Part shown: one piece after another, positions 10,756 to 22,423 of the stretch | Position numbering within the stretch: the first letter of the stretch is position 1 | Layout of the letters: each line of letters opens with the position of its first letter | Assembly: GCA_001600355.1 (NCBI GenBank) | Contig: BCJU01000003.1 | Span: 2,174,519 to 2,238,518 of the forward strand | Source of the DNA: Meira nashicola | Taxonomy: Eukaryota > Basidiomycota > Exobasidiomycetes > Exobasidiales > Brachybasidiaceae | DNA length: 64,000 nucleotides | Reading direction: 5' to 3' | The notes under the pieces: generated by a model | Database searches by the model: none | Told to the model about the DNA's origin: nothing | Seen by the model: the letters and a program-made list of their open reading frames with translations, nothing else | Program-made: the position numbers and the translations under genes

Positions 10756-11142
10756 ATGTCCTATTCACCTACTGAAGAAGTGATGGCAGCAGGACCGCCT
10801 GTAACGATAAGCAGAATTCATACAAGGCAATTGAATGGTCATTCATCTGCAGATCAATATTGCAGTCTTTCACGTTCAAATTCATCGGCACAATCTTCTC
10901 ATCAAAGTGGCATATCTTTACAACAACTTTCACCACAAGGACAACAAAAGAATAATGTCAACAACAAAGAGATTACTGTAGAACAAAATACACCTCCTCA
11001 ACGTCCTTCTCCTCGTCATCAAGAAAGTTTCGATATTAATGGTTGGCCTGAAGGAATTGAAAAACCAACTAAGTTTTTGGGCATGAAAGTTAAACCAATC
11101 TCGCAATGGTCCATCAAACATATCTTTTGCCTTTCCTATTAA
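10756..11142 (+). CDS. Small Ser/Gln-rich protein of unknown function
   Basis: I do not recognise this 128-residue frame. It starts at a clear ATG behind a CT-rich leader resembling those of neighbouring genes. Residues 15-90 are low-complexity and rich in serine, glutamine, asparagine and proline, like disordered regions of fungal regulators. The more ordered end includes NGWPEGIEKPTKFLG and is followed by a short basic, hydrophobic tail. I found no donor site that would extend it convincingly, but a missed intron could hide a longer C terminus. The composition resembles neighbouring coding sequence, which is the main reason to list it. It could still be a chance frame in a long intergenic region. 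Confidence 0.4.
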   Translation: MSYSPTEEVMAAGPPVTISRIHTRQLNGHSSADQYCSLSRSNSSAQSSHQSGISLQQLSPQGQQKNNVNNKEITVEQNTPPQRPSPRHQESFDINGWPEGIEKPTKFLGMKVKPISQWSIKHIFCLSY

Positions 11143-12567
11143 AGCGCAGAAAGGAACAAAAACAAACAAAAGAAAAATGATGATCGCATTATCTTGTTAT
11201 AAAACTTGACACAATCACTGTTTATACATCGCATTTAGAAATGATCAAGCACTCACTACTCAAGCAAACAATTCAGCATAGCACGCAAGCACAAGCATAC
11301 AAGCACGAACATGATCGATTCGATCAAACACTCTTCTGAAAGCAGAATTGATTCCGCTCCCATTTGTAACATACTTAGCATCCAAATATCGAATGACCGA
11401 TTCATTTCTTTCTACTGTTGGGCATAATCGAGAAAAAGATGCATATATCCTTATCTTTGGTTAGAATTCTGACGTGTGAGCTGGAATAATATTTAAACTA
11501 CATCATACATACATTAACTTCGCGGTCTGCCGTTCCGTTTACCGGTCTGCCTGCTTTGTCATTGGTTTCCCTGATACATCATCCATCCTCTTTTCGTCCG
11601 CTGTTTCTTAAAATAGAATATTAAGTCCTTATTTTAAAACATTTTATCTATTCTCACCTTTGAAATTAGGCGATTGCAGAATTGTTTTCACATTAAATTT
11701 TCTCAAATAAGGATGAGTCTGATATTCATCACTGAAGCTAAAAAAAATTAAACTTTTCACCCATTATGATCGTAATTCTTGTCGGACGAGAAAGGGTTGA
11801 TCAATTTTTGGGGGAAGAAGCCGAACCTTGATTGCCGATTTATACACCGCATCATGAATATAAATAACGCTAAAACGCCACAAGTGCCACACGCATTGGA
11901 TAATTAATGCGTTTGGGCCATTTATTTTATTTTTTCCTCTAGACTAATTTGTAATTTTCCTTTTGTGCCTACCGGCTTGCACGTCTGTGAACGATCCAAT
12001 CGGAAAATGCTTGTGTGCTTGTGATTCTGACAGCGTGCGGGCGTAGGAACTGCAGGCACTGGACAGATGAGGAGAGTATATGCGTTACCTTTTTGATTGC
12101 AATTTTTAACTTCATCCCCTCTCTCTCTCCTTCTTTCTTAACTTCATCATTTCCCTCTTCATTTTCGTTGACGTGTCCGATTGTCTTTCGCTAATAGCTT
12201 TAAAGGAATCAAATTTTCAATTCTCTCTCCATCTCGCTCTCTTTCCTTCAATCGCTTTTCTAAAAACGCATTACACATCATCTCGCACTCAGCAATCGCA
12301 ACAACCAAATCAGAGTCCATATTGTCAATACAAGTCCTCGTACGCACACACCAAACGATACATTCCAATCAATTCTCTCCTTCTTACTCTCATCTTGACA
12401 AGAGAGAGAAAAAGCCTTGCCGAATTGATATCCACATACTCCTCCATTTAAACATAATATAGCAAGTGGAGAGGCGTATCAAGTAGCAAACACATACTTT
12501 TCCCAACACTGTCCATTCACAGACCCTTCAAATTACTAGGAAGGAGGCCAATATTATCACCACAATC
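11143..12567. other. Long intergenic region and leader of the RRM-like gene
   Basis: No gene is evident across 1.4 kb. The right part (about 12110-12560) is strongly pyrimidine-rich, with CTCTCTCTC and TCCTTC runs, typical of a fungal promoter or long leader. Open frames in this leader at 12173-12462 are overlapping and low in complexity, and I reject them as genes. Confidence 0.45.
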
Positions 12568-13317
12568 ATGTCGGCTGCCTTGCCACTTCTTTCACCCCTT
12601 GTAACTCGTATTTTGGAATTGAAAGGATTCCCTGCAGAACTCAAGACTCGTGATATTCAAACCATCTTTTCACAATGGGAGGATGAGCGAGGTGGCTTCA
12701 AGATTAAATGGATCGATGATATTACCGTCTTGGTCATCTTTTCCGATCCAATTTGCGCAAAAAGAGCTTATTTGCAAGTACTTATGTCACCACCTCCAAT
12801 GCTGATGACAGCGTCTGGAATCATGGCAAAAATACGACCATACGATGGAGATGATGCATCATCCATCATTTCATCTGTACAAAATCGACCAAGATCACGT
12901 TCAAATGCAGGAGGGCAAGCTGTACCAGCATATGGAGCAGAAAATGAGACAGGATCACTACCAGGGGTTGGTGCCACACCGATTCGAGGAGCTGGAGGAA
13001 ATTCGGGTAGTCCCCGTAGTGTGGCACGTAGCTTGGGTCAAGGCCATAGACGCAATCCGAGCGGCTCAAATCCTAGCAGTCTACCACCAAAACCTTTGGC
13101 AGCAGCACTTTGGGATGCATCTAACGGAGGACCATCACCAGCTCATCATTTAGCAAATGCATTAGCAGCGGAAGGTTCACCAGAAAAAGCAGAAGAAATA
13201 TTAGCAAGCATTAATGCAAACACAGTTCGTTCACCACCAACGGCAGCAAATTCAACGGCAATTTTAGAACCTTCACCGGAGATTCGAAAAGCTGAACAAA
13301 CATCACAAGCAGCATAA
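12568..13317 (+). CDS. RRM-like (R3HCC1-type) protein
   Basis: Residues about 10-95 look like a degenerate RNA-recognition fold of the type found at the end of R3H and coiled-coil proteins (R3HCC1/R3HCC1L). Visible motifs are ILELKGFPAELKTRDI, then GFKIKWIDDITVLVIFSDP and AKRAYL, matching the pattern of a first strand and helix followed by an IKWVDDTHALVVF-like strand. The remaining 150 residues are disordered and rich in Ser, Pro, Ala and Asn, with a short helical stretch near ALAAEGSPEKAEEILASI. No R3H domain is present. The ATG at 12568 is preceded by a leader ending CACAATC. A post-transcriptional role is plausible from the fold but unproven. The domain assignment is from motif memory only. 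Confidence 0.6.
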   Translation: MSAALPLLSPLVTRILELKGFPAELKTRDIQTIFSQWEDERGGFKIKWIDDITVLVIFSDPICAKRAYLQVLMSPPPMLMTASGIMAKIRPYDGDDASSIISSVQNRPRSRSNAGGQAVPAYGAENETGSLPGVGATPIRGAGGNSGSPRSVARSLGQGHRRNPSGSNPSSLPPKPLAAALWDASNGGPSPAHHLANALAAEGSPEKAEEILASINANTVRSPPTAANSTAILEPSPEIRKAEQTSQAA

Positions 13318-15245
13318 TGAATGATATACGCATAGCCAATTGAATGGACGACTGAATGAATAAATTTGTAGAATAGAATAGTACTTGGAAGTCGTAATAA
13401 AATTGAAACATTTTTGGCAAGAAAGTTAAAAAGAGTCTGGCTGCTACTACAGAACCAAGCTAATGCTAATGCAAATGCGTGTTGATTCTGGCGTAGCGGC
13501 GCTATTTTATAAAGTCACAAATTGCAAAGTATGATAAGATCACACATCTCTTCCTTGGATGAATTTTGTTGCGCTGGGTCATTGCCAGAGTCGGGATGAT
13601 AATGAATGGGTTGACTAATACCTAATGATGTACATGACTACTTCTTGGTACCGTAACAGCCAATTCGGAGGCGAATGTTTATTTGAATAAAACTATCAAA
13701 ATAGTTGAAAATGACAAATCCCAAAGGATGGGTTTCTCTTTATCAATTTTAGTGTGGTGAAAAATTACAGAAGAGGCTAAATTTGGAGGCGTGCTTGAGA
13801 ATGTTTGGTATGTACGTACATTGAAGACGCCACTTTTACATTGATAATCTTACTTTTTCACAATGGACGCTTTGACAAGATTTGTATACGCTAAAAAGCT
13901 AGAAGAGGAATGAACATTTGGTATGATTTTCTCTTGCAAAATTGGTCATAAGACAAGAGAATGCCAGATTGGTTCGGATAATAAACACATGTTACATATG
14001 TATACTGTGCATTGCATATTGCTTTAGCGGACGTCATGAATTGAATTTAAATGCTGCTGAACACATTCTAGTTTAAGAAAAGAACGTGTGTTTGTGCTCA
14101 GAAAAAGAGTATGCATGTCAAATTGTGGAATAAAGCACTTTATGCCCCGGGATACAGCCACGATCAACAATGCGCTCGTACGAATCAGTGTGAATGCTCC
14201 ATCGAACAACGGCGTGAAGTGCTTTTGGGCTGCGCGGGTGCAGCTGATCCTATTCTACCATTTAGGATACCGACGCGTGTGCATTTGCTGTTCCTACTCG
14301 CGCCCCGTTCCTTCTTTTAATCTACATTTAAGAGCAAAAAAAAAACCAAAAAATCAGGGCGCATGACCACGCGCGCCTTGAATTGATTGGTGTTGGATTC
14401 AAATTTGTGCATGAACAACACAACACAACAACAAAGGGTAAATTTTGCTTTTCAACCAATGCATGTACGCACATGATTTTCCCGCTGCACGCCCTCTCTG
14501 GCGCGAAATCGTAAAGGCAATTGCAAATCGTCGATAAGTGGATGGTTACATTTATGACTGTATATCCATACATCGTTGAGACCATATCTTCCTTCATCAC
14601 ACGTATGTATACCACCATCACCTCACTTCCTAGAATCGTCTAATTCAACCTTTTCTGCTTTCTTGCTCACATCAATTGCAACATTTTTCACGTTTACGAT
14701 TCCGTCTTTTCATATACTGTTTCAACGAAAAAAACGAAGCTCCTATTCAAGCTTTCCGTCTTGCAAATTACGAATATCACGATCCAACATAAATAAAGCT
14801 GGTTTTTTGAGCCCCTGAAAGTCATTTATTAACAGTATAAAATTACAGTTTGCGCTTCTTACCATAAAACGGTACCGCTTTGATCTCCTTTTCAATTTTC
14901 CGACTCAAACTTTACGCTGTTTTAGTTCGGATCTCGAAAAGTAGAAAGTTGAAATAAATTGAATAGTTGTACTACGTCATTGGTATACGGCACGACAAGA
15001 AAATAATAAAGCTACACAATTTCGGACTTTTCTTTTGCAACGCATCAAACTTATTTTGCAAAACTTGGGCCGTCGTTGTACCCAAACTTCGGTACCGAAA
15101 AACGAGAACATTCCTCAAGCCTTTCGTTAATTCAGCTTCCCCTCCTCACAAGTTGCATCTACTGTGAAGAAATATATCGATCTAGCTTTTGATGATCATG
15201 CATTTTTTCGTTAATCTCTAAACCTTGTCCATTAACATTATTAAT
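13318..15245. other. 1.9-kb gene-free region
   Basis: I found no coding gene, tRNA or recognisable repeat family here. There are short open frames on both strands around 14024-14621 with no protein-like character, an A-rich tract near 14335-14350, and a short CAACA repeat near 14415-14432. It presumably contains the 3' UTR of the RRM-like gene and the promoter of the PH-domain gene. Confidence 0.45.
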
Positions 15246-17513
15246 ATGGTGCTCTCCGTTGAAGGTTTACCGATGATCGAAGGTTTTCTATCCTTGCCTG
15301 ATTCAAGCATCAGTAATTCTTCGACTGATTCAGCCCAATATTTATCGCAATGCTCTTCTTGGACAACGAAATGGTGTGTCTTGCTTAATGGCGCGTTGCA
15401 TGTATATGCAAATCGTGTATATGCAACCGAGATGAATTTACCAAGAGCACTAAACATCATTCCTCTTACCACGTATCAACAACTCAAAGTCTCTGGCGAT
15501 TACGAAAATAGCGAATGGGATCTAATATTGAGCGGAACACTACCAAAGATCAATATTGCAACACCAACTCCATCCGGATCGATGGATAATTGCGCTTTAC
15601 CGAGTACATCAAAGACATTACCGAGAAGTGCAACAAGCGGTAGTCTAAGTGCTATGTTTTTGCGTTTCGGTAGTGGAAGTTCACCCTCTTCCTCTTCATC
15701 CAAATCGCCTAGGCCCGACCAGCATATAAGACCACAAACTCCTTCAGAGGACACTTTGCACACAAGTACTACAAGTCCTTCTTCTTGTCGACCTGTGAGC
15801 CGTGGATCAAGTATAACTTCTTTTGCTCCTTCTTCTTTCAATCGGCATGCATCTTTATTCAATACAACGGGAAGTAGGAACGGCAGCAGACGGAATAGTG
15901 GAAGCAATGGAACATTATCCCCCGTCCTACATTCGAACGATGAAGTTCCAGAAAAGCGTACTTGGGGTAAATTATCTTCTCGTTCGAAAAAGCTCTACAA
16001 TTTTGTCACTAGTGGATTGCCAAGTTCTTCTAGCAATTTAGCTGCTGAACTGCGCAGGGAGAATGGATATCATCAACAAACTCTATCTCATTCTCCCAAT
16101 TCACCTTGTTCTCCTACTAGTCAATTTTGGAGCCGATCCAGTACTCAATCTTTCACTTCTTCCCGCTCCCCAAGTATTGCTCAACAAGAAGATAATGCTC
16201 AAATTTTGACATTAAGAGCACCTGATGCGACTAGTATGGTGCGATGGGCGGAAGCGATATCTACAAGTTTAAATAACGATGCACCCGTGATTCCAAAGGA
16301 TCCCTCCCTCTCACAATCAACCAAACCTTCAATATCACGTTTAAAACGAACTCCACTAACAGAAGTTACGGAAGGTGCTAGTACCACCGTTCGACCTGCT
16401 TATCGTGGAAGACGAAGTTTGAGTAGTGGGTCTATATTTGCAATTATGGCTCCTCCTTCCAATCAAGAAGTTGAAACGCTGAACGATCGTAAGGATTTCA
16501 CAGGCGCACGAACTGACTTTTCGGTAAGAGCGGCAAGAAGTAGTGCTGATCTATTGTCGAGTCGCGAAAACAGTAGTAGCTCTCCTACATCTTATTCATT
16601 CGCACGTCAAGCCAGTTCATCACCTTCAGAACCAAGATATTCATCCTCCACCAATACAACTATGGCATCACCTCCAATGGTTGAAAGAATTTTACCGCCT
16701 GAAGAAATAATTGCAACGATTGATAGGCTAAGGAGTGAGCGTGCAAATAATACTCAAGGATTAGGTTTAACTGGAATACAAGTAGACAGCTATCACGGTT
16801 CCATATCAAGATCTGAGCAAAAAGTTTCAAAGACGTCCAAATTGGCAATAGGTCACTTAAGTTCTAAACAATCCAGGCCCAGTACCAGTCCAACATATAG
16901 CGATGCTGGATTTGCGCCTCCTTCGTTTATATCAACATCGCGAATCAGTGAAGATCAACAATCTTTTGCATCTAATCGTGGCACAAATATGGAAGCCGCT
17001 TCTGCAGCTGCAATTGCAATCATTAGTAAGCAAACTGCAGACAGTGAAATTGGTAGTCCACAACTTCTTCGTGAGAATATTGCAGAGTCACCATCAATGG
17101 TTTCAAGAAGTTTACCAGTACCTCCGCGAAAGTCAAGATCTTTTTTGGCTCTTGATCAAAAGAGGGAAAATGATTCATCAAGGATCATGCGCACATATTC
17201 ACCTAAGAAAGAAATGCGAATTAAAACGGAATTAGCGAATGAACAATTCTCTTTACCGCCTTCTTCTTCGGATCTTTTACGAAAGAGTGGTGGGCTGGAC
17301 TCATCCTCTTCTTCTACGAACATCAACGCCGCCCTACGAGAGAACCACGAAAGTTCAAATAATACCCCAAAGAATAATACTAATAAGAAATCATACAACC
17401 TTGCAAAGAGCGCAAAAATGCAAAAACGAATTTCTCGATCGCTTGAGCTTGGAAATGAAGATTTCATCACACGTTCTACCAACAATAAAGAAAATATGGC
17501 AGTGATAATTTAA
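15246..17513 (+). CDS. PH-domain protein with a split PH domain
   Basis: The 755-residue protein begins with PH-domain-like strands: EGFLSLPDS, then WTTKWCVLLNGALHVYAN and a later WDLILSG. The expected last strand and helix, QILTLRAPDATSMVRWAEAI, appear only around residues 318-337. About 215 serine-rich residues therefore seem to be inserted inside one PH domain. The remaining 400 residues are low-complexity, rich in Ser, Pro, Asn and Arg, with basic patches near the end. PH domains usually bind phosphoinositides or proteins at membranes, but no partner can be named here. I chose the ATG at 15246; the in-frame codons before it (from 15225) start with TTG. It converges on the adenosine kinase gene. 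Confidence 0.72.
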   Translation: MVLSVEGLPMIEGFLSLPDSSISNSSTDSAQYLSQCSSWTTKWCVLLNGALHVYANRVYATEMNLPRALNIIPLTTYQQLKVSGDYENSEWDLILSGTLPKINIATPTPSGSMDNCALPSTSKTLPRSATSGSLSAMFLRFGSGSSPSSSSSKSPRPDQHIRPQTPSEDTLHTSTTSPSSCRPVSRGSSITSFAPSSFNRHASLFNTTGSRNGSRRNSGSNGTLSPVLHSNDEVPEKRTWGKLSSRSKKLYNFVTSGLPSSSSNLAAELRRENGYHQQTLSHSPNSPCSPTSQFWSRSSTQSFTSSRSPSIAQQEDNAQILTLRAPDATSMVRWAEAISTSLNNDAPVIPKDPSLSQSTKPSISRLKRTPLTEVTEGASTTVRPAYRGRRSLSSGSIFAIMAPPSNQEVETLNDRKDFTGARTDFSVRAARSSADLLSSRENSSSSPTSYSFARQASSSPSEPRYSSSTNTTMASPPMVERILPPEEIIATIDRLRSERANNTQGLGLTGIQVDSYHGSISRSEQKVSKTSKLAIGHLSSKQSRPSTSPTYSDAGFAPPSFISTSRISEDQQSFASNRGTNMEAASAAAIAIISKQTADSEIGSPQLLRENIAESPSMVSRSLPVPPRKSRSFLALDQKRENDSSRIMRTYSPKKEMRIKTELANEQFSLPPSSSDLLRKSGGLDSSSSSTNINAALRENHESSNNTPKNNTNKKSYNLAKSAKMQKRISRSLELGNEDFITRSTNNKENMAVII

Positions 17514-17726
17514 TCGCAAAGATGCGACTGTAATGAACCAAATATTGAGAGAAGTTTCTATTAATGCATTCAATGATCATAGTACACGGTTGAAGTGTTT
17601 GTGTGTGAGTGATAGTTGGAAAAAGAAGTCATGAGAGGGATATGAGTGTGAACAGGAAAAAAAAGAGCCAAGACTGCCATGACATGTTGAGATGGGTCAT
17701 AGTAGAGCAGAATAAGTCAAATGAAA

Positions 17727-18767
17727 TCAAAGGACATTCTCCTTGGGGAATTTGAGCGAAGGTCCACTTTGACCGATGCACATCACACCGAGCTTATGAC
17801 CAACTTCGATTGCTTCATCAATGGATTTGCCCAAGATCAAAGCACCCAAAACACCTCCTGCGAATGCGTCACCTGCACCATTTGTATCGACAATCTTATC
17901 GGATGAAACCTTTTGGACTGGGTATCGTTTCACGTTGTCCACGCTATCGCTCTGTAGGACCAATGTTTCTTCAGCACCTTGAGTGATAATGACTGTTCGT
18001 GGCTTGTTCGTCTTGGATTCGAATTGGGCAATGTGTTTAGCAACTCCGACTAAATCTTTTCCGTCTAAATCATGAGAAGCAGCATAAGCTTCAGCTTCGG
18101 ATTCGTTACCGATAACCAAGGTGGTATAAGGCAAAACTTGGTCCAATTGATCTTTGAAGAATTGCGGAATGAAAGGTGCAGAAAGGTTGATCGAGAATGG
18201 AGTTTGACGTTCCAATGCACGTTTGGCCAAAATCAAAGTTGACTCAAGACCGTGCGTCAAAAAGAATCCTCCGACATAGAAGAATTTGGCATTTTGTGTC
18301 AATTTTTCGACTTCAGGTGTAGACAAGTGATCAGGAGTAAACTTCTCTGCTGCACCCAAACGAGTTACCAAGCTACGATGTTCTCCTGTGATCAAAACGG
18401 CACAGCATCCTGTTGGGGTAGTTTTGTTGATTTGATAAGCACTGTGTAATCCTTCGCGTTCGTTAGCAGAACGTAATTGTTTGGCCAAATCATCTTCACC
18501 GACACTGCCAAGGTAAGCTGTACTGTTTGGTGGTAAGACGTATTGAGCACATCTTGCAGAATTTTGTGCAGCACCACCAGCAAGGTAATGAATATCGTAC
18601 TCTTTTGTAATATCATCGTAAATTGCTTCTGTGCCTGGCTTTTGTTCGATTAGGATAGCATCATTGGCTTTCAAATCGTATTTCTTCAATGTTGCTTCTG
18701 CATTTCTTGCTTGCATGTCCAACAATGGGTTACCCATAGCAACCAATTCGAAATTTCCGCCGACCAT
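17727..18767 (-). CDS. ADO1: Adenosine kinase
   Basis: This cytosolic PfkB-family enzyme phosphorylates adenosine to AMP with ATP. It salvages adenosine, including that released when S-adenosylhomocysteine is hydrolysed, and so supports methylation reactions. The 346 residues match the family length. Visible landmarks are GNPLLDMQA at the N terminus, HYLAGGAAQNSARCAQ (substrate-binding Gly-Gly motif), SLVTRLGAA, and the PfkB signature DTNGAGDAFAGG near residues 294-305, whose Asp is the expected catalytic base. The ATG at 18765-18767 starts directly before the conserved N terminus. It diverges from eEF2 across an 800-bp promoter region. No intron. Confidence 0.95.
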   Translation of the reverse strand: MVGGNFELVAMGNPLLDMQARNAEATLKKYDLKANDAILIEQKPGTEAIYDDITKEYDIHYLAGGAAQNSARCAQYVLPPNSTAYLGSVGEDDLAKQLRSANEREGLHSAYQINKTTPTGCCAVLITGEHRSLVTRLGAAEKFTPDHLSTPEVEKLTQNAKFFYVGGFFLTHGLESTLILAKRALERQTPFSINLSAPFIPQFFKDQLDQVLPYTTLVIGNESEAEAYAASHDLDGKDLVGVAKHIAQFESKTNKPRTVIITQGAEETLVLQSDSVDNVKRYPVQKVSSDKIVDTNGAGDAFAGGVLGALILGKSIDEAIEVGHKLGVMCIGQSGPSLKFPKENVL

Positions 18768-19576
18768 TTTGAGTAGTATGAAAAGTGGAAAGTGTAAATT
18801 AAAATATAAGTGTAATGAAAGACGAGAAGAAAGGTCAACATCAAATTTTAGACATCACTTCAATGCAACTTTTCACAGGATTGGGCAATTCATCTGTCAC
18901 ATCTTGTAGTCTGATCAACATCTTGAAAGCTCAATGCATAATTCTTCCTGCGCTTAGGCCAAGCTGTTGCAATTGGCACGTGGTGAAGATGCATTAATTG
19001 TTGCAGATGCAACTTGAACAGCTAACGCCAGGCCTAACACGTGGCGAAGTCTGTACATATTTTTAGCGCAGCGGGAGGTTGACAGTGTTTGTACATTTCA
19101 ATTTTGGGCCAAAGAGGCCAGCCAGTGAAGAGGTCGAGCCAACCCTGCATTTCTCCCAAAAAGACAATTTTGCCAGACGGCTTATGCGCCGGCGCATTGC
19201 TCAGCACTTCTTCCAATTATTATTCAAGCAGATAGCGCTGGAAAATGAAGAAACACACTCGCGCACACGCACAATTTTTTCTTCGCGCAGGTTGCCGCCC
19301 AGCTCTTTTTTTTTTTCTTCGGTTGGAAGCGTACTCTTGCCACTTTTTTCTTTCCATTGAATAGAGATTGTGCGCATACGTCTTTCCTACGATTGGAACA
19401 CCACCTTATCCTACCCTGTTTGATCGCCACGTCTACTAGCAATCTTTTTTGCAAAGTAAGCAATCAAGGTATCTGCTTATAATACAGGAGACGGGCATCT
19501 ACGTTTGATTACCTCTTCAAAAAAAAAAAACATATTCTAACCAACTCGCTAAAACCCGATCGGGAATTAATACAAG
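18768..19576. other. Divergent promoter region of adenosine kinase and eEF2
   Basis: Contains poly-T tracts near 19307-19318, an A tract at 19519-19530 and a perfect 10-bp palindrome CCCGATCGGG just before the eEF2 start (about 19555-19564). A TATA-like TATAATA lies about 100 bp before the eEF2 ATG. No gene or RNA seen. Confidence 0.5.
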
Positions 19577-22105
19577 ATGGTGCTCTTCACCGTCGACGAA
19601 ATTCGTGGTCTTATGGACAAACGCTTCAACATTCGTAACATGAGTGTTATTGCTCACGTCGATCACGGTAAATCCACTTTGACAGATTCATTGGTCTCAA
19701 AAGCCGGAATTATCGCCTCTGCTAAGGCTGGTGATATGCGTTACACAGATACCCGTGATGATGAGAAAGAACGTGGTATTACCATCAAGTCAACTGCTAT
19801 TTCCATGTACTTCCCAATGGACAAAGATCAATTGGAATCAGTTAAACAACAAAAAGATGGTAACGAATTCTTGATCAACTTGATCGATTCTCCTGGTCAC
19901 GTTGATTTCTCTTCTGAAGTTACCGCCGCTTTGCGTGTCACAGATGGTGCTTTGGTCGTCGTCGACTGTATCGAAGGTGTCTGTGTGCAAACCGAAACCG
20001 TCTTGCGTCAAGCTTTGGGTGAACGTATTAAGCCAGTCGTCTGCTTGAACAAGGTCGATCGTGCTCTTTTGGAATTGCAAGTAGGTAAGGAAGATTTGTA
20101 CCAATCTTTCTCCCGTACAATTGAATCAGTCAACGTCGTTATCTCTATGTACAACGACCCTGTCTTGGGTGATTCTCAAGTCTACCCAGAAAAGGGAACC
20201 GTCGCTTTCGCTTCCGGTTTGCACGGTTGGGCTTTCACCTTGCGTCAATTCGCTGCTCGTTACGCTAAGAAGTTCGGTACTGACCCAGACAAGTTGATCA
20301 ACAAATTGTGGGGTGACAACTACTTCAACCCAAAGACCAAGAAATGGACCACAAAGGACAAGGATGCCGATGGAAACCAATTGGAACGTGCTTTCAACAT
20401 GTTCGTTTTGGACCCCATCTTCAAGATCTTTGACTCCATCATGAACTTCAAGAAAGATGACACCGCTAAGATCCTAGAGAAGCTCGAAATCCCAATCTCT
20501 CAAGATGAACGTGATTTGGAAGGAAAGGCATTGCTCAAGGTCGTCATGCGTAAATTCTTGCCAGCTGGTGATGCATTGTTGGAAATGATTGTCATTCACT
20601 TGCCATCTCCCGTCACTGCACAAAAGTACCGTGTTGAAACATTGTACGAAGGACCAATGGACGATGAATCTGCTATTGGTATCCGTGACTGTGACCCTAA
20701 CGGTCCATTGATGTTGTACGTTTCCAAGATGGTGCCAACATCCGATAAAGGTCGTTTCTACGCTTTCGGACGTATCTTCTCTGGTACCGTTCGTTCAGGA
20801 CCCAAGATCCGTATCCAAGGTCCCAACTACACCCCCGGTAAGAAGGAAGACTTGTTCGTCAAGTCTATTCAACGTACCGTTCTCATGATGGGTCGTTACG
20901 TCGAACCCATTGAAGACTGCCCTGCTGGTAACATTTTGGGTTTGGTCGGTGTTGATCAATTCTTGCTCAAGAACGGTACCTTGACTTCCTCAGAAACTGC
21001 ACACAACATGAAGGTGATGAAATTCTCCGTCTCACCTGTCGTGCAAGTTGCCGTCGAAGTCAAGAACGCCAACGATTTGCCCAAGTTGGTCGAAGGTTTG
21101 AAGCGTTTGTCAAAATCCGATCCAATGGTGCAAGCATGGATTCACGAAACTGGTGAACACATTGTTGCCGGTGCCGGTGAATTGCACTTGGAAATTTGCT
21201 TGAAGGATTTGGAAGAAGATCACGCTCAAGTTCCCCTCAAGATTTCCGACCCAGTCGTCGGTTACCGTGAAACTGTTCAAGCTGAATCTTCCATGACCGC
21301 TTTGTCCAAATCACAAAACAAGCACAACCGTCTTTATGTCACAGCTGCTCCCCTTGACGAAGAATTGTCCAAGGCTATCGAAGGTGGTAAGGTTAACCCT
21401 CGTGATGATTTCAAGATCCGTGCACGTTTGTTGGCCGATGAATACGGTTGGGATGTTACTGATGCACGTAAGATTTGGTGCTTCGGACCTGAAACTACAG
21501 GTGCTAACTTGTTGGTTGATACCACAAAGGGTGTTCAATACTTGAACGAAATCAAGGATTCATGTGTTGCTGCCTTCCAATGGGCAACCAAGGACGGACC
21601 ATGCTGTGAAGAGCCAATGCGTGGTGTCAGATTTAACATTATGGATGTTACATTACACACTGATGCTATTCACCGTGGTGGTGGTCAAATTATCCCAACA
21701 TGTCGTCGTGTGTGCTACGCCGCCGTCTTGTTGGCCACTCCTGGTTTGCAAGAGCCTGTTTACAACGTCGAAATTCAATGCCCTGAAAATGGTTTGGGTG
21801 GTATCTACTCCACACTCAACAAGAGAAGAGGAAACGTGTACAGTGAAGAACAACGTCCAGGTACACCCATGTACACCGTTAAGGCATACTTGCCCGTCTC
21901 TGAATCTTTCGGATTCAATGCTGATTTGCGTCAAGCAACTGGTGGTCAAGCATTCCCTCAATCCGTCTTTGACCATTGGGCTTTGATGAACGGTGATGCT
22001 ACTGACAAGACCAGCAAATTGGCTGATTTGGTCAAGAGCATCCGTGTCCGTAAGGGATTGAAGGATGAGATGCCATTATACGATTACTACTATGACCGTC
22101 TCTGA
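19577..22105 (+). CDS. EFT1: Translation elongation factor 2 (eEF2)
   Basis: eEF2 is the GTPase that drives ribosomal translocation in the cytosol. The protein is 842 residues, the same length as yeast eEF2. The G domain shows [10 protein letters not shown] (P-loop), IDSPGHVDF (G3) and [11 protein letters not shown] (G4). The regulatory segment [16 protein letters not shown] is present, including the threonine that eEF2 kinase targets in animals. Domain IV carries [12 protein letters not shown], with the histidine converted to diphthamide at residue 699. The C terminus DYYYDRL is typical. Codon choice is strongly biased compared with neighbours (Leu TTG, Arg CGT, Pro CCA), as expected for a highly expressed gene. 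Single exon, start ATG preceded by AATACAAG. Confidence 0.98.
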   Translation: MVLFTVDEIRGLMDKRFNIRNMSVIAHVDHGKSTLTDSLVSKAGIIASAKAGDMRYTDTRDDEKERGITIKSTAISMYFPMDKDQLESVKQQKDGNEFLINLIDSPGHVDFSSEVTAALRVTDGALVVVDCIEGVCVQTETVLRQALGERIKPVVCLNKVDRALLELQVGKEDLYQSFSRTIESVNVVISMYNDPVLGDSQVYPEKGTVAFASGLHGWAFTLRQFAARYAKKFGTDPDKLINKLWGDNYFNPKTKKWTTKDKDADGNQLERAFNMFVLDPIFKIFDSIMNFKKDDTAKILEKLEIPISQDERDLEGKALLKVVMRKFLPAGDALLEMIVIHLPSPVTAQKYRVETLYEGPMDDESAIGIRDCDPNGPLMLYVSKMVPTSDKGRFYAFGRIFSGTVRSGPKIRIQGPNYTPGKKEDLFVKSIQRTVLMMGRYVEPIEDCPAGNILGLVGVDQFLLKNGTLTSSETAHNMKVMKFSVSPVVQVAVEVKNANDLPKLVEGLKRLSKSDPMVQAWIHETGEHIVAGAGELHLEICLKDLEEDHAQVPLKISDPVVGYRETVQAESSMTALSKSQNKHNRLYVTAAPLDEELSKAIEGGKVNPRDDFKIRARLLADEYGWDVTDARKIWCFGPETTGANLLVDTTKGVQYLNEIKDSCVAAFQWATKDGPCCEEPMRGVRFNIMDVTLHTDAIHRGGGQIIPTCRRVCYAAVLLATPGLQEPVYNVEIQCPENGLGGIYSTLNKRRGNVYSEEQRPGTPMYTVKAYLPVSESFGFNADLRQATGGQAFPQSVFDHWALMNGDATDKTSKLADLVKSIRVRKGLKDEMPLYDYYYDRL

Positions 22106-22423
22106 TTATACTCTTCTTTTATGTATAGTCCATTGCATGATGTATGTTACATCTGTTTCAAAAATATTCATTGGTTTCACTCTTTAATGATGTTGCATTC
22201 TTAATTCCTGAAAAATAGATAAGGCTGACATAAGAAATTATACCTTGCGGACTTCCAACAAGAGAAGGATTGTTCATCTTATTAGGCGAATGAGAGTTTC
22301 AGTTTGTACTATTCTACACACTTCCAATCTTGTGGGAGGCAACTGTCAGAATTGAACTAACACCTTTTCAAAACCGATGATGACCTTTATGTAATCTTTT
22401 TTATTCATTACTCTACATATAGA
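22106..22423. other. Convergent 3' region of eEF2 and BIO1-BIO3
   Basis: AT-rich sequence holding the two opposed 3' UTRs. I see no gene. Confidence 0.5.

Noticed and set aside
12173..12462. Overlapping open frames before the RRM-like gene
   Set aside because: They lie in a CT-rich leader, overlap in two frames and have low-complexity content.
14024..14621. Several small frames on both strands in the 13.3-15.2 kb gap
   Set aside because: They overlap one another, are short and lack any protein-like character.
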